Origin: CAIQPV01 sp964480365
GTDB taxonomy: Bacteria > Pseudomonadota > Gammaproteobacteria > Burkholderiales > Gallionellaceae
Direction: 5' to 3'
Assembly: GCA_964480365.1 (NCBI GenBank)
Contig: CAYZPM010000010.1
Span: 19,578-83,577 of the forward strand
Length of the DNA: 64,000 nt
In this document: piece after piece, positions 52,878 to 62,800 of the stretch
Layout: each line of letters opens with the position of its first letter
How positions within the stretch are numbered: the first letter of the stretch is position 1
Notes under the pieces: generated by a model
What the model was told of the DNA's origin: nothing
Databases searched by the model: none
Seen by the model: the letters and a program-made list of their open reading frames with translations, nothing else
Translations under genes and position numbers: made by a program

Positions 52878-54173
52878 ATGAATATCAAGCGACTCTCGAC
52901 CAAACAACCCGGTTTCGATGCGCAACTGAACCAGTTGCTGGCGTTCGAAGAGACTGCCGACGAAAAGTTAGAGGCGACCGTCGCTTCCATCCTCGCCGAT
53001 GTAAAACGGCGTGGCGATGCGGCCTTGCTCGAATACACGCAGCGATTTGACCGTCTCAATGCGAACAGCGCAGCGGCGCTGGAACTGCCGCAAACCGAAC
53101 TGCGCACCGCATTTGAAGGCTTGCCTGCCGCGCAGCGCACCGCATTGGAACAAGCCGCGCAGCGCGTCACCGCTTATCACCAGAAGCAATTGCAGAGTTC
53201 GTGGAGCTACACTGAGGCCGATGGCACGCTGCTCGGTCAGCAGGTGACCCCCTTGGATCGCGTCGGCCTGTATGTGCCGGGCGGTAAGGCGGCTTACCCA
53301 TCGTCGGTGCTGATGAATGCGTTGCCCGCGAAAGTGGCGGGGGTGGGCGAACTCATCATGGTGGTGCCAACACCGGACGGCGTGAAAAATCAATTGGTGC
53401 TGGCGGCGGCGCATCTCTCCGGCGTGGATCGCGTGTTCACCGTTGGTGGCGCGCAGGCCGTGGCGGCCTTGGCCTACGGAACGGCGACCATCCCGAAAGT
53501 AGACAAGATTGTCGGCCCAGGCAATGCCTACGTCGCATCGGCCAAGCGCCGCGTGTTTGGCGTGGTCGGCATCGACATGATCGCCGGGCCGTCGGAAATT
53601 CTGGTGATCTGCGACGGGCAAACCAACCCCGACTGGATTGCGATGGACTTGTTCTCGCAGGCCGAACACGACGAACTCGCGCAAGCTATCCTGCTGTCGC
53701 CGGATGCAAAGTTTATCGAGGCGGTGGCGCAAAGCGCCGACCGTTTGCTGGAACAGATGCCGCGCCGCGAGATCATCAAGACCGCGCTGGAAAATCGCGG
53801 CGCATTGATCCATGTCGCCGATCTGGATCAGGCTTGCGCCATCAGCAATCGTATCGCGCCTGAACATCTGGAATTGTCGGTCGAGCATCCGCAAGACTGG
53901 CTGCCCAAGCTGAAACACGCCGGGGCGATTTTCATGGGCCGCTACACCTCCGAATCGCTCGGTGATTATTGCGCCGGACCGAATCACGTCCTGCCCACCT
54001 CCGGTACCGCGCGTTTCTCTTCTCCCTTGGGCGTGTACGACTTCCAAAAGCGCAGCAGCCTGATCCAGGTTTCCGCGCAAGGCGCGCAAAAACTGGGCGC
54101 GATTGCCGCGGAACTAGCATTCGGCGAAGGCTTGCAGGCGCACGCGCAATCGGCGCTGTACAGAAAAGGTTAG
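52878..54173 (+). CDS. hisD: Histidinol dehydrogenase
   Basis: 431 residues. Zinc enzyme performing the last two oxidations of histidine synthesis. Markers: RVGLYVPGGKAAYPSSVLMN, GGAQAVAALAYGTATIP, KIVGPGNAYVASAKR, AGPSEILVICDG, and the catalytic region RIAPEHLELS with zinc/His ligands. AAGGAATTTTGCCCTA lies before the ATG. It is downstream of hisG across a palindromic repeat; the rest of the his genes are not in the window. Confidence 0.97.
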   Translation: MNIKRLSTKQPGFDAQLNQLLAFEETADEKLEATVASILADVKRRGDAALLEYTQRFDRLNANSAAALELPQTELRTAFEGLPAAQRTALEQAAQRVTAYHQKQLQSSWSYTEADGTLLGQQVTPLDRVGLYVPGGKAAYPSSVLMNALPAKVAGVGELIMVVPTPDGVKNQLVLAAAHLSGVDRVFTVGGAQAVAALAYGTATIPKVDKIVGPGNAYVASAKRRVFGVVGIDMIAGPSEILVICDGQTNPDWIAMDLFSQAEHDELAQAILLSPDAKFIEAVAQSADRLLEQMPRREIIKTALENRGALIHVADLDQACAISNRIAPEHLELSVEHPQDWLPKLKHAGAIFMGRYTSESLGDYCAGPNHVLPTSGTARFSSPLGVYDFQKRSSLIQVSAQGAQKLGAIAAELAFGEGLQAHAQSALYRKG

Positions 54174-54505
54174 TCTCCTTTTTGATTTATTCGAGCCCGA
54201 CCCCAATTACTCATAAAAACAATGCAAAGCAAAGCGAGTTGAAGAGCCGGTTCACCCTTTATCCGCGTTCGCGTTCTATTACTTCAGTGATGGTGCTGGC
54301 GAGAACACGCTTGAGTGAAAGACTCCTTCTTTCGATTGCCTTAATCTTGGCAAGACAAGATAAGGTAACCAACTGCCGGGCAGACCCCGGCGAAGTTGTT
54401 TTGTACACCCCGCTAAAAATCCCCCAATGGCGCACTTCTTGCTCCCAATAATCATTTACCCTTTGACAGGGTAGGGGAGAACATGGATAATCGCGGGTTC
54501 AGTTT
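54174..54505. other. 332-base gap before the tRNA-tuf operon
   Basis: No gene can be firmly supported. On the minus strand a frame is open from about 54460 to 54232 (fragment YKTTSPGSARQLVTLSCLAK), resembling nothing I recognise. The right end holds the promoter of the tRNA operon (54463-54491). Confidence 0.5.
54463..54491 (+). promoter_or_regulatory. Strong promoter of the tRNA-tuf operon
   Basis: TTGACA (54463-54468), exactly 17 bases, GATAAT (54486-54491), followed by the G/C-rich discriminator CGCGGG. The consensus -35 and G/C discriminator are typical of stable-RNA promoters under stringent control. tRNA-Tyr begins 15 bases later. Confidence 0.75.
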
Positions 54506-54591
54506 GGAGGGGTGGCCGAGCGGTTAAAGGCAGCAGACTGTAAATCTGCCCTCTTATGAGTACGAAGGTTCGAACCCTTCCCCCTCCACCA
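54506..54591 (+). tRNA. tRNA-Tyr (anticodon GTA)
   Basis: 86 bases with encoded CCA. Acceptor GGAGGGG / CCCCTCC, class II with a long variable arm, anticodon stem-loop GCAGACTGTAAATCTGC and T-arm with GGTTCGAACC. Confidence 0.96.
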
Positions 54592-54694
54592 AAAGAATTT
54601 GTTGGGCATTGTTTTTATGGTTTGACTGGTTCGCTTGCGCGAATCGGTGCGGTGATTGTGTGCTTGGTTGCTGTCATTTAAGCGACAAGGCCGT

Positions 54695-54768
54695 GCGGGT
54701 GTAGCTCAATGGTAGAGCAGAAGTTTTCCAAACTTACGACGAGGGTTCGATCCCCTTCACCCGCTCCA
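54695..54768 (+). tRNA. tRNA-Gly (anticodon TCC)
   Basis: 74 bases. Acceptor GCGGGTG / CACCCGC, then TCCA; anticodon arm AGTTTTCCAAACT-like with TCC; T-arm GAGGGTTCGATCCCCTTC. TCC reads GGA/GGG. Confidence 0.95.
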
Positions 54769-54778
54769 GTTTGAGTTG

Positions 54779-54853
54779 GCCCAAGTGGCTCAGTGGCAGA
54801 GCACTCCCTTGGTAAGGGAGAGGTCGCGGGTCCGATTCCCGCCTTGGGCACCA
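54779..54853 (+). tRNA. tRNA-Thr (anticodon GGT)
   Basis: 75 bases with CCA. Acceptor GCCCAAG / CTTGGGC, anticodon stem-loop CTCCCTTGGTAAGGGAG, T-arm CGGGTCCGATTCCCG. It directly precedes tuf, the classical thrT-tufB arrangement. Confidence 0.95.
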
Positions 54854-54917
54854 AGGATTTGGTTTTGTGATTTGGTTGAGGTTATTTTCGTTAATTCGGT
54901 GTTGATGAGGAAAAATC

Positions 54918-56108
<1,191 letters not shown>

Positions 56109-56111
56109 GAA

Positions 56112-56200
56112 TCAGTTGTTAGACGTAAGACTTAAGACGTAAGTTAAACCGCGAAGCATCAACGCCAACTAATAACTTACGTCTTCCGACTAACAACTTT
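56112..56200. repeat. Heptad-type hairpin repeat between tuf and tRNA-Trp
   Basis: Left arm CAGTTGTTAGACGTAAGACT, right arm AATAACTTACGTCTTCCGAC ending ACAAC. The loop holds CCGCGAAGC, as in the greA copy. Placed three bases after the tuf stop. Confidence 0.8.
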
Positions 56201-56207
56201 AGCTTTT

Positions 56208-56283
56208 AGGCCAGTAGCTCAATTGGTAGAGTATCGGTCTCCAAAACCGAGGGTTGGGGGTTCGAAACCCTCCTGGCCTGCCA
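56208..56283 (+). tRNA. tRNA-Trp (anticodon CCA)
   Basis: 76 bases with encoded CCA end. Acceptor AGGCCAG / CTGGCCT, D-arm TAGCTCAATTGGTAGAGTA, anticodon stem-loop CGGTCTCCAAAACCG, T-arm GGGGGTTCGAAACCCTC. Lies between tuf and secE as in E. coli. Confidence 0.96.
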
Positions 56284-56303
56284 GTTACAAGTAAACGGAC
56301 AGA

Positions 56304-56657
56304 ATGCGCATGGTGGACAAGATTAAATTAGGCGTGGCTTTCCTGCTGGTTGCGGCGGGAATAGCAGGGTTCTACGCGCTGCACGAGAGCGCTGCTGTGA
56401 TTAAACTAGCGGTGGTGTTGCTGGGCTTGTTGCTGGCTGCGGGGATCATATGGACGACTGATCCCGGCAAGCGGCTGTTCATATTCGGCACGGAGTCTGT
56501 GGCCGAAGCAAAGCGCGTGGTATGGCCGACGCGTAAGGAAACCATACAGACGACTGGTATTGTGATCGCTTTTGCGGTGATTATGGCGTTGTTCTTGTGG
56601 GCGGTGGATGCCAGCCTGATGGTGGTAGTCAATAAACTGATGGGACGGAGTGAGTGA
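56304..56657 (+). CDS. secE: Protein translocase subunit SecE
   Basis: 117 residues. Three hydrophobic segments (LGVAFLLVAAGIAGFYAL, LAVVLLGLLLAAGIIW, GIVIAFAVIMALFLWAV) as in the long proteobacterial SecE; the conserved amphipathic segment EAKRVVWPTRKETIQTT precedes the last helix. It clamps SecY in the SecYEG channel. The ATG at 56304 or 56310 could be used. Overlaps nusG by one base. Confidence 0.95.
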   Translation: MRMVDKIKLGVAFLLVAAGIAGFYALHESAAVIKLAVVLLGLLLAAGIIWTTDPGKRLFIFGTESVAEAKRVVWPTRKETIQTTGIVIAFAVIMALFLWAVDASLMVVVNKLMGRSE

Positions 56658-57190
56658 TGGCCAAGCGTTGGTATGTTGTTCATACGTACTCGCAGTTCGA
56701 GAAAAGCGTGCAGCGTGCGCTGGTGGAGCGCATTGCGCGTACCGGCATGCAAGACCTGTTCGGCCAGATTTTAGTGCCGGTCGAAGAGGTGGTTGAGTTG
56801 AAGGCTGGTCAGAAGAGCATTAGCGAGCGCAAATTCTTTCCTGGCTATGTGTTGGTCGAGATGGAGATGACCGATGAGAGCTGGCATTTAATCAAAAGCA
56901 CACCCAAGGTCACCGGCTTTTTAGGTGGGTCGGCGATGAAGCCTACGCCGATCAGCGAAAAGGAAGTGCAGACCATCATGCAGCAGATGCAGGCGGGTGT
57001 CGAGAAGCCGCGTCCTAAGGTGTTGTTCGAAGTGGGCGAGGCGGTGCGCGTTAAGGAAGGTCCATTCACCGACTTTCACGGTACGGTGGATGATGTTAAT
57101 TACGACAAGAATAAACTGCGGGTTGCGGTGACCATTTTTGGTCGCGCGACACCAGTGGAACTGGATTTTGGGCAAGTAGAGAAGGCGTGA
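56657..57190 (+). CDS. nusG: Transcription termination/antitermination protein NusG
   Basis: 177 residues. NGN domain (KRWYVVHTYSQFEKSVQRAL, FFPGYVLVEMEMTDESWHLI, TPKVTGFLGG) and C-terminal KOW domain (VGEAVRVKEGPFTDFHGTVD, KLRVAVTIFGRATPVELDF). It couples RNA polymerase to Rho or the ribosome. ATG overlaps the secE TGA. The final codons and TGA merge into an inverted repeat (57188-57256). Confidence 0.97.
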   Translation: MAKRWYVVHTYSQFEKSVQRALVERIARTGMQDLFGQILVPVEEVVELKAGQKSISERKFFPGYVLVEMEMTDESWHLIKSTPKVTGFLGGSAMKPTPISEKEVQTIMQQMQAGVEKPRPKVLFEVGEAVRVKEGPFTDFHGTVDDVNYDKNKLRVAVTIFGRATPVELDFGQVEKA

Positions 57191-57256
57191 AAAGTGGAAT
57201 GTAGAGATTGTGGATAGTGCATCATTTTTCCACCTTTGCACATTTCATCTTTCACG
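57188..57256. repeat. Imperfect inverted repeat between nusG and rplK
   Basis: Arms GTGAAAAGTGGAATGTAGAG and ACATTTCATCTTTCAC are partly complementary. It starts at the nusG stop codon, like the hairpin elements elsewhere, but with different unit sequence and more decay. Confidence 0.45.
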
Positions 57257-57329
57257 TTAGTTTTAAAACCGGGGAGCGTATCGGAGTAACAGCGGTATGC
57301 GTTTAACCCACTGAAAAAGGAGCAGTAAC

Positions 57330-57761
57330 GTGGCAAAGAAAATAGTCGGCTATATCAAGCTGCAAGTGCCCGCTGGTAAGGCAAATCCCAGTCCGCCAAT
57401 CGGTCCAGCATTGGGCCAACGCGGTTTGAATATCATGGAGTTCTGCAAGGCGTTTAACGCCCAGACCCAAGGCGTGGAGCCAGGTCTGCCGATCCCGGTT
57501 GTCATCACCGCTTTCGCGGACAAGAGCTTCACCTTCATCATGAAGACACCGCCCGCGACCATTCTGATCAAGAAGGCCGCCGGTGTGCAGAAGGGCAGCA
57601 AGACGCCCCATACCGACAAGGTGGGCAAGCTGACCCGCAAGCAGGCGGAAGCCATCGCTACAACCAAGATGCCGGATCTGACCGCAGCCGATATGGATGC
57701 CGCAGTGCGCACCATTGCTGGTAGCGCGCGCAGCATGGGCATTACCGTGGAGGGCGTATAA
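57330..57761 (+). CDS. rplK: 50S ribosomal protein L11
   Basis: 143 residues. KKIVGYIKLQVPAGKANPSP with PPIGPALGQRGLNIMEFCKA is the L11 signature; the C-terminal rRNA-binding domain has KLTRKQAEAIATTKMPDLTA. It forms the GTPase-associated centre with L10/L12. The start is GTG at 57330 with AAAAGGAG upstream. It is followed by rplA after one base, the conserved L11 operon in which L1 represses translation. Confidence 0.97.
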   Translation: MAKKIVGYIKLQVPAGKANPSPPIGPALGQRGLNIMEFCKAFNAQTQGVEPGLPIPVVITAFADKSFTFIMKTPPATILIKKAAGVQKGSKTPHTDKVGKLTRKQAEAIATTKMPDLTAADMDAAVRTIAGSARSMGITVEGV

Positions 57762-57762
57762 C

Positions 57763-58458
57763 ATGGCACACGTTTCTAAACGTTATAAGACGCTGGCTAC
57801 CAAGGTAGACCGCAACAAACTGTATCCGTTGGCCGATGCATTGAGCCTGGTGAAAGAAACCGCCAAGGCAAAATTCGATGAATCGATCGACGTGGCTGTG
57901 AACCTTGGCATCGACGCCAAGAAGTCCGACCAATTGGTGCGCGGTTCCGTCGTGCTGCCCAAAGGCACCGGCAAAACTGTGCGCGTGGCCGTATTTGCCC
58001 AAGGCGCCAAAGCTGAAGAAGCCAAGGCTGCTGGTGCGGACATTGTTGGTTTCGACGACCTGGCCGAAAGCATCAAGGCTGGCAAGATGGATTTCGATGT
58101 GGTGATCGCCTCCCCGGATGCAATGCGTATCGTCGGTCAGCTGGGCCAGATTCTCGGCCCGCGCGGCCTGATGCCTAACCCAAAGGTCGGCACGGTTTCC
58201 GCCGATGTGGCGGGTGCGGTGAGAAATGCCAAGGCCGGTCAGGTGCAGTACCGTACCGACAAGAACGGCATCGTGCAATGCACGATCGGGCGTGCTTCGT
58301 TCACGCCGGAAGCATTGCGCGAAAATATGCTGGCACTGATTGATGCGCTGAATAAAGCCAGGCCTGCTGCAGCGAAGGGCGTGTACCTGAAAAAGGTGTC
58401 CGTCTCCAGCACTATGGGTGTCGGTATCCGCGTTGAACAAGCTAGTTTGGCTGCATAA
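57763..58458 (+). CDS. rplA: 50S ribosomal protein L1
   Basis: 231 residues. SKRYKTLATKVDRNKLYPLA at the N-terminus, FDESIDVAVNLGIDAKKSDQ, and the L1 signature around IVGQLGQILGPRGLMPNPKV. Forms the L1 stalk. ATG 57763 with GGAGGGCG upstream. The L1 protein normally feeds back on its own rplKA mRNA. Confidence 0.97.
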   Translation: MAHVSKRYKTLATKVDRNKLYPLADALSLVKETAKAKFDESIDVAVNLGIDAKKSDQLVRGSVVLPKGTGKTVRVAVFAQGAKAEEAKAAGADIVGFDDLAESIKAGKMDFDVVIASPDAMRIVGQLGQILGPRGLMPNPKVGTVSADVAGAVRNAKAGQVQYRTDKNGIVQCTIGRASFTPEALRENMLALIDALNKARPAAAKGVYLKKVSVSSTMGVGIRVEQASLAA

Positions 58459-58806
58459 ACGTGAACGTCGCGAAGCGACACCTCATCACTCTCTCCCTCC
58501 GGGGGAGAGCAGGAGAGGGGGAAACGGGCATAGCCCGTTGAATTGAATTTGCGGCATGGTGAGTAGGTGCGCCATGCCGCTCGAAGGCTTTGGACTGCTG
58601 GCATGACAGGCAGATTATCAAAGACCGTAGGTACCGGAGGTGCACTAGGCCGATGGTTTAATTGACGGGGTTGTCCCGTTAGCCCACGTAGATGGTGTGC
58701 CCGCAAGCAGGAGAATGGATTTTTCTTCCTGACTTAAGGACGCGGTTGTTAACAATGGAATACCGAAGCCTGGCTTTTGTATTCCGGTTGAAGAGGGAGG
58801 AAGACT
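58459..58806 (+). promoter_or_regulatory. rplJ leader region with candidate L10 autoregulatory structure
   Basis: 348 bases without a gene. The left part has a small palindromic repeat (CTCTCCCTCCGGGGGAGAG, 58488-58506). The rest is G-rich and structured, ending in GAGGGAGGAAGAC at the rplJ start; GACCGTAGGTACCGGAGG at about 58623 recalls the L10-leader stem region. In other bacteria L10(L12)4 binds such a leader to repress rplJL. The position fits; the fold was not computed. Confidence 0.5.
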
Positions 58807-59298
58807 TTGGGTCTTAATCTGCAACAAAAACAGGCGGTGGTTACTGAAGTCAGCGCACAAGTGGCGCAAGCTCAAACTATCGTTTTGGCAGAGTACCGTG
58901 GCATAGCAGTGGCAGACATTACCAAGTTGCGTGCGAATGCACGCAAGTCCGGTGTTTATTTTCATGTGTTGAAAAATACGCTGGCACGCCGTGCTGTGCA
59001 GGGTACTCCATTCGAAGCTTTGGCGGAAAAAATGGTCGGCCCGCTGGTGTATAGCATCAGTGCCGATGCCGTCGCGGCTGCGAAAGTGGTGTATGAATTT
59101 GCCAAGACGAACGACAAGCTGGTGATCAAAGCGGGTGCTTACAACGGCAAGGCGCTGGATGCTGCGGGCGTTAATGCCTTGGCTACCGTGCCTTCCAAGG
59201 AAGTGCTGCTGGCGCAACTGTGCGGCTTGCTGCAATCGCCGCTCTCTGGTTTTGCACGCGTACTGAGCGCTGTGGCAGAACAAAAAGCAGCGGCTTAA
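58807..59298 (+). CDS. rplJ: 50S ribosomal protein L10
   Basis: 163 residues. LNLQQKQAVVTEVSAQVAQA, then IVLAEYRGIAVADITKLRAN (the conserved EYRG motif) and the C-terminal helix that binds L7/L12 dimers. The start is TTG at 58807 with GGGAGGAAG five to nine bases upstream; no ATG is available near the conserved N-terminus. Confidence 0.96.
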   Translation: MGLNLQQKQAVVTEVSAQVAQAQTIVLAEYRGIAVADITKLRANARKSGVYFHVLKNTLARRAVQGTPFEALAEKMVGPLVYSISADAVAAAKVVYEFAKTNDKLVIKAGAYNGKALDAAGVNALATVPSKEVLLAQLCGLLQSPLSGFARVLSAVAEQKAAA

Positions 59299-59335
59299 CC
59301 ATCCACAATTAATCTTTAAAGTTAGGAACTATAAA

Positions 59336-59710
59336 ATGGCATTCGATAAAGACGTATTTTTGGCAGCATTGGACGGCATGTCCGTACTGGAACTGAATGA
59401 ATTGGTAAAGGCAATTGAAGTGAAGTTTGGCGTTTCCGCCGCTTCGATGGCTGCACCTGCGGCAGGCGGTGGTGCTGCCGCTCCTGCTGCCGCTGAGCAG
59501 ACTGAATTCACCGTGATCCTGAATGCCGCTGGCGACGCCAAGGTGAACGTGATCAAAGTGGTGCGCGCGATTACCGGCCTGGGCCTGAAGGAAGCCAAGG
59601 ATCTGGTGGATGGTGCTCCGAAGCCAGTCAAGGAAGGCGTTAACAAGGCTGATGCTGACGGCATCCTGAAACAATTGATCGAAGCAGGCGCAACCGCTGA
59701 AATCAAGTAA
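59336..59710 (+). CDS. rplL: 50S ribosomal protein L7/L12
   Basis: 124 residues. N-terminal dimerisation domain (FLAALDGMSVLELNELVKAI), Ala/Pro/Gly-rich hinge (AAPAAGGGAAAPAAAEQ) and C-terminal factor-binding domain (VIKVVRAITGLGLKEAKDLV). It forms the flexible stalk recruiting translation factors. A strong hairpin follows before rpoB. Confidence 0.97.
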   Translation: MAFDKDVFLAALDGMSVLELNELVKAIEVKFGVSAASMAAPAAGGGAAAPAAAEQTEFTVILNAAGDAKVNVIKVVRAITGLGLKEAKDLVDGAPKPVKEGVNKADADGILKQLIEAGATAEIK

Positions 59711-59721
59711 CTGTTGCTCGT

Positions 59722-59755
59722 GGAAAAAGGCTGGCGAGTTCCGTCAGCCTTTTCC
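59722..59755 (+). terminator. Attenuating hairpin between rplL and rpoB
   Basis: GGAAAAAGGCTG and CAGCCTTTTCC form a stem with one bulged A around GCGAGTTCCGT; only a short T-tract (CTTT) follows. In E. coli a partial terminator sits at this spot and reduces rpoBC expression relative to rplJL; the same is inferred here. Confidence 0.65.
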
Positions 59756-59833
59756 GCTTTAAGAAGTTAACGGTCAAGGGGCGTTGATCAGGCCTCTTGT
59801 CCCTTGTCTTTTTTCCTTGGTCGTGGAGATATC

Positions 59834-62800
59834 ATGAACTATTCGTTTACTGAAAAAAAACGTATCCGTAAGAGTTTCGCAAAGCGGATTGGCGCTTTGC
59901 CGGTGCCTTTTTTGCTGTCCACCCAACTGGAGTCCTATAGCGCTTTCCTGCAGGCTAATGTGCAGCCTGAGCAGCGTATTAACGACGGTTTGCAGGCTGC
60001 GTTCAACTCGATCTTTCCGATCGAAAGCCATAACAAATATGCGCGTCTGGATTTCGTTAGCTACGCGCTCGGTATGCCGCCGTTCGACGTGAAGGAATGC
60101 CAGCAGCGCGGACTGACTTATGCCTCGCCGCTACGCGCCCGCGTGCGCCTGACCTTGCTGGACAAGGAAGCGTCCAAGCCGACGGTGAAGGAAGTGAAAG
60201 AGCAGGAAGTGTACATGGGCGAAATTCCGCTGATGACGCACACCGGTTCGTTCGTTATTAACGGCACTGAGCGCGTGATCGTGTCGCAATTGCACCGTTC
60301 GCCTGGCGTATTCTTTGAGCATGACCGTGGCAAGACCCATAGCTCGGGTAAGCTGCTGTTCTCCGCGCGCATCATTCCTTACCGTGGTTCCTGGTTGGAT
60401 TTTGAATTCGACGCTAAGGATTATGTCTATTTCCGCATAGATCGTCGCCGCAAAATGCCGGTTACGATTTTGCTGAAGTCGCTGGGTTATACGCCAGAGC
60501 AGATATTGGCCGCGTTCTTCGAGGTTGATACTTTCTTGTTTGGCAAAAAGGGCATTCAGTTCGAGGTGGTGCCGGAGCGTTTGCGCGGCGAAATCGCGCG
60601 TTTCGACATTGCGGGCAAAGGCGGCAAGGTAATTGTGGCTGCAGGCAAGCGCATTACCGTGCGCCATGTACGCGAGATTCAGGAAGCCGGTATCGACAAG
60701 CTGGCGGTGGGTGACGACTTCCTGCTAGGCCGCGTGCTGTCGCATAGCGTGGTGGACAAGGACAGCGGCGAAATTATCGTCAATGCCAACGACGAGATCA
60801 CCGAAACCCTGCTCGGCAAGCTGCAAGCTGCGGGGGTCGCCAAGATTCATACTTTGTATACCAACGATCTGGATCAGGGCGCTTTCATTTCGCAGACCCT
60901 GCGTGCCGACGAGACGACCGATCAGTGGACGGCGCGTGTCGCCATCTATCGCATGATGCGTCCCGGCGAGCCCCCTACGGAAGATGCAGTGGAAAACCTG
61001 TTCAACGGCCTGTTCTTCTCGGAAGAGCGTTATGACTTGTCGGCTGTGGGGCGCATGAAATTCAACCGCCGTGTCGGGCGCGAAGAACTGACCGGTTCCG
61101 GTATCCTGTCCAACGATGACATCGTGGCGGTAATCAAGATTCTGGTCGAGTTGCGCAATGGTCGCGGCGAGATTGACGACATCGATCACTTGGGTAACCG
61201 CCGCGTGCGCGCGGTGGGTGAGCTGGCGGAGAACCAGTTCCGTGCCGGTCTGGCACGCGTCGAGCGTGCGGTGAAGGAGCGTTTGGGCCAAGCTGAAACG
61301 GATAACCTGATGCCGCATGACCTGATCAATGCCAAGCCGATTTCTGCTGCGGTGAAGGAATTTTTCGGCTCCAGCCAATTGTCGCAGTTTATGGATCAAA
61401 CCAACCCCTTGTCGGAAGTAACGCACAAGCGTCGTATTTCTGCTCTGGGTCCAGGCGGTTTGACGCGCGAACGTGCAGGTTTCGAGGTGCGCGACGTACA
61501 TCCGACGCATTATGGTCGCGTGTGCCCGATCGAAACGCCGGAAGGCCCGAACATCGGCCTGATTAACTCCTTGGCGCTGTATGCACGTACCAATAATTAC
61601 GGTTTTATCGAAACGCCATACCGCAGGGTGATCAAGGGCAAGGCGACCGATGATGTGGATTACCTGTCAGCGATTGAGGAAGGCAAGTTCACCATCGCGC
61701 AGGCCAACGCCGAACTGGATAAAAAAGGTCATTTTACTAATGATATCGTGTCGTCACGCCAGCATAATGAATTCGTATTGGCCGCGCCGGAAAAGATCGA
61801 GTACATGGACGTGGCGCCAGCTCAGGTAGTGTCGGTAGCGGCTTCTCTGATTCCATTTCTGGAACACGATGACGCGAACCGCGCCTTGATGGGCGCCAAT
61901 ATGCAACGTCAGGCTGTGCCTTGTTTGCGCGCAGAAAAGGCGCTGGTCGGTACCGGCATCGAGCGCACCGTGGCGGTTGACTCCGGTACGACCGTGCAGG
62001 CATGGCGCGGCGGGCGCGTGGATTACGTGGATGCAGGCCGTATTGTGGTGCGAGTCAACGATGATGAAACTACGCATGGCGAAGTCGGCGTGGACATTTA
62101 CAATCTGACCAAGTACACCCGCTCCAACCAGAACACCAACATCAACCAGCGTCCGTTGGTCAGAATGGGCGACGTGATTGCGCGCGGCGATGTGATTGCC
62201 GACGGTGCGTCTACCGACATGGGCGAGCTGGCGCTGGGGCAGAACATGCTGGTGGCGTTCATGCCGTGGAACGGCTACAACTACGAGGACTCGATCCTGA
62301 TTTCCGAGCGCGTGGTGGCCGAGGATCGATTCACTTCCATCCATATTGAAGAATTGACAGTGGTGGCACGCGATACCAAGTTGGGTTCGGAAGAAATTAC
62401 TCGTGACATTCCCAATCTGTCTGAGGGACAAATGGCGCGCCTGGATGAATGCGGCATCGTGCACATCGGCGCGGAAGTCAGCGTAGGCGATGTGTTGGTC
62501 GGCAAGGTTACGCCGAAGGGCGAAACGCAGTTGACTCCGGAAGAAAAACTGCTGCGCGCCATTTTCGGTGAGAAGGCGTCCGATGTGAAGGACACCAGCC
62601 TGCGCGTGCAAGCCGGTATTTCCGGGACGGTGATCGACGTGCAGGTGTTCACCCGCGAAGGACTGCAACGCGACAAGCGCGCACAGCAGATCATTGATGA
62701 TGAACTGAACCGCTACAAGAAAGATTTGGCTGACCAGATGCGCATCGTCGAAGCGGACGTGTATACCCGTCTGGAGAAGTTGCTGCATGGCAAGGTGGTC

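Noticed and set aside
54232..54460. Minus-strand open frame before the tRNA-tuf operon (contains SLSLKRVLASTITEVIERER)
   Set aside because: No clear start, no recognised family and no neighbours to support it; noted as unexplained only.
61330..61470. Rifampicin-resistance substitutions in rpoB
   Set aside because: The visible cluster reads like wild type (SQLSQFMDQTNPLSEVTHKR region); no known resistance change is apparent.
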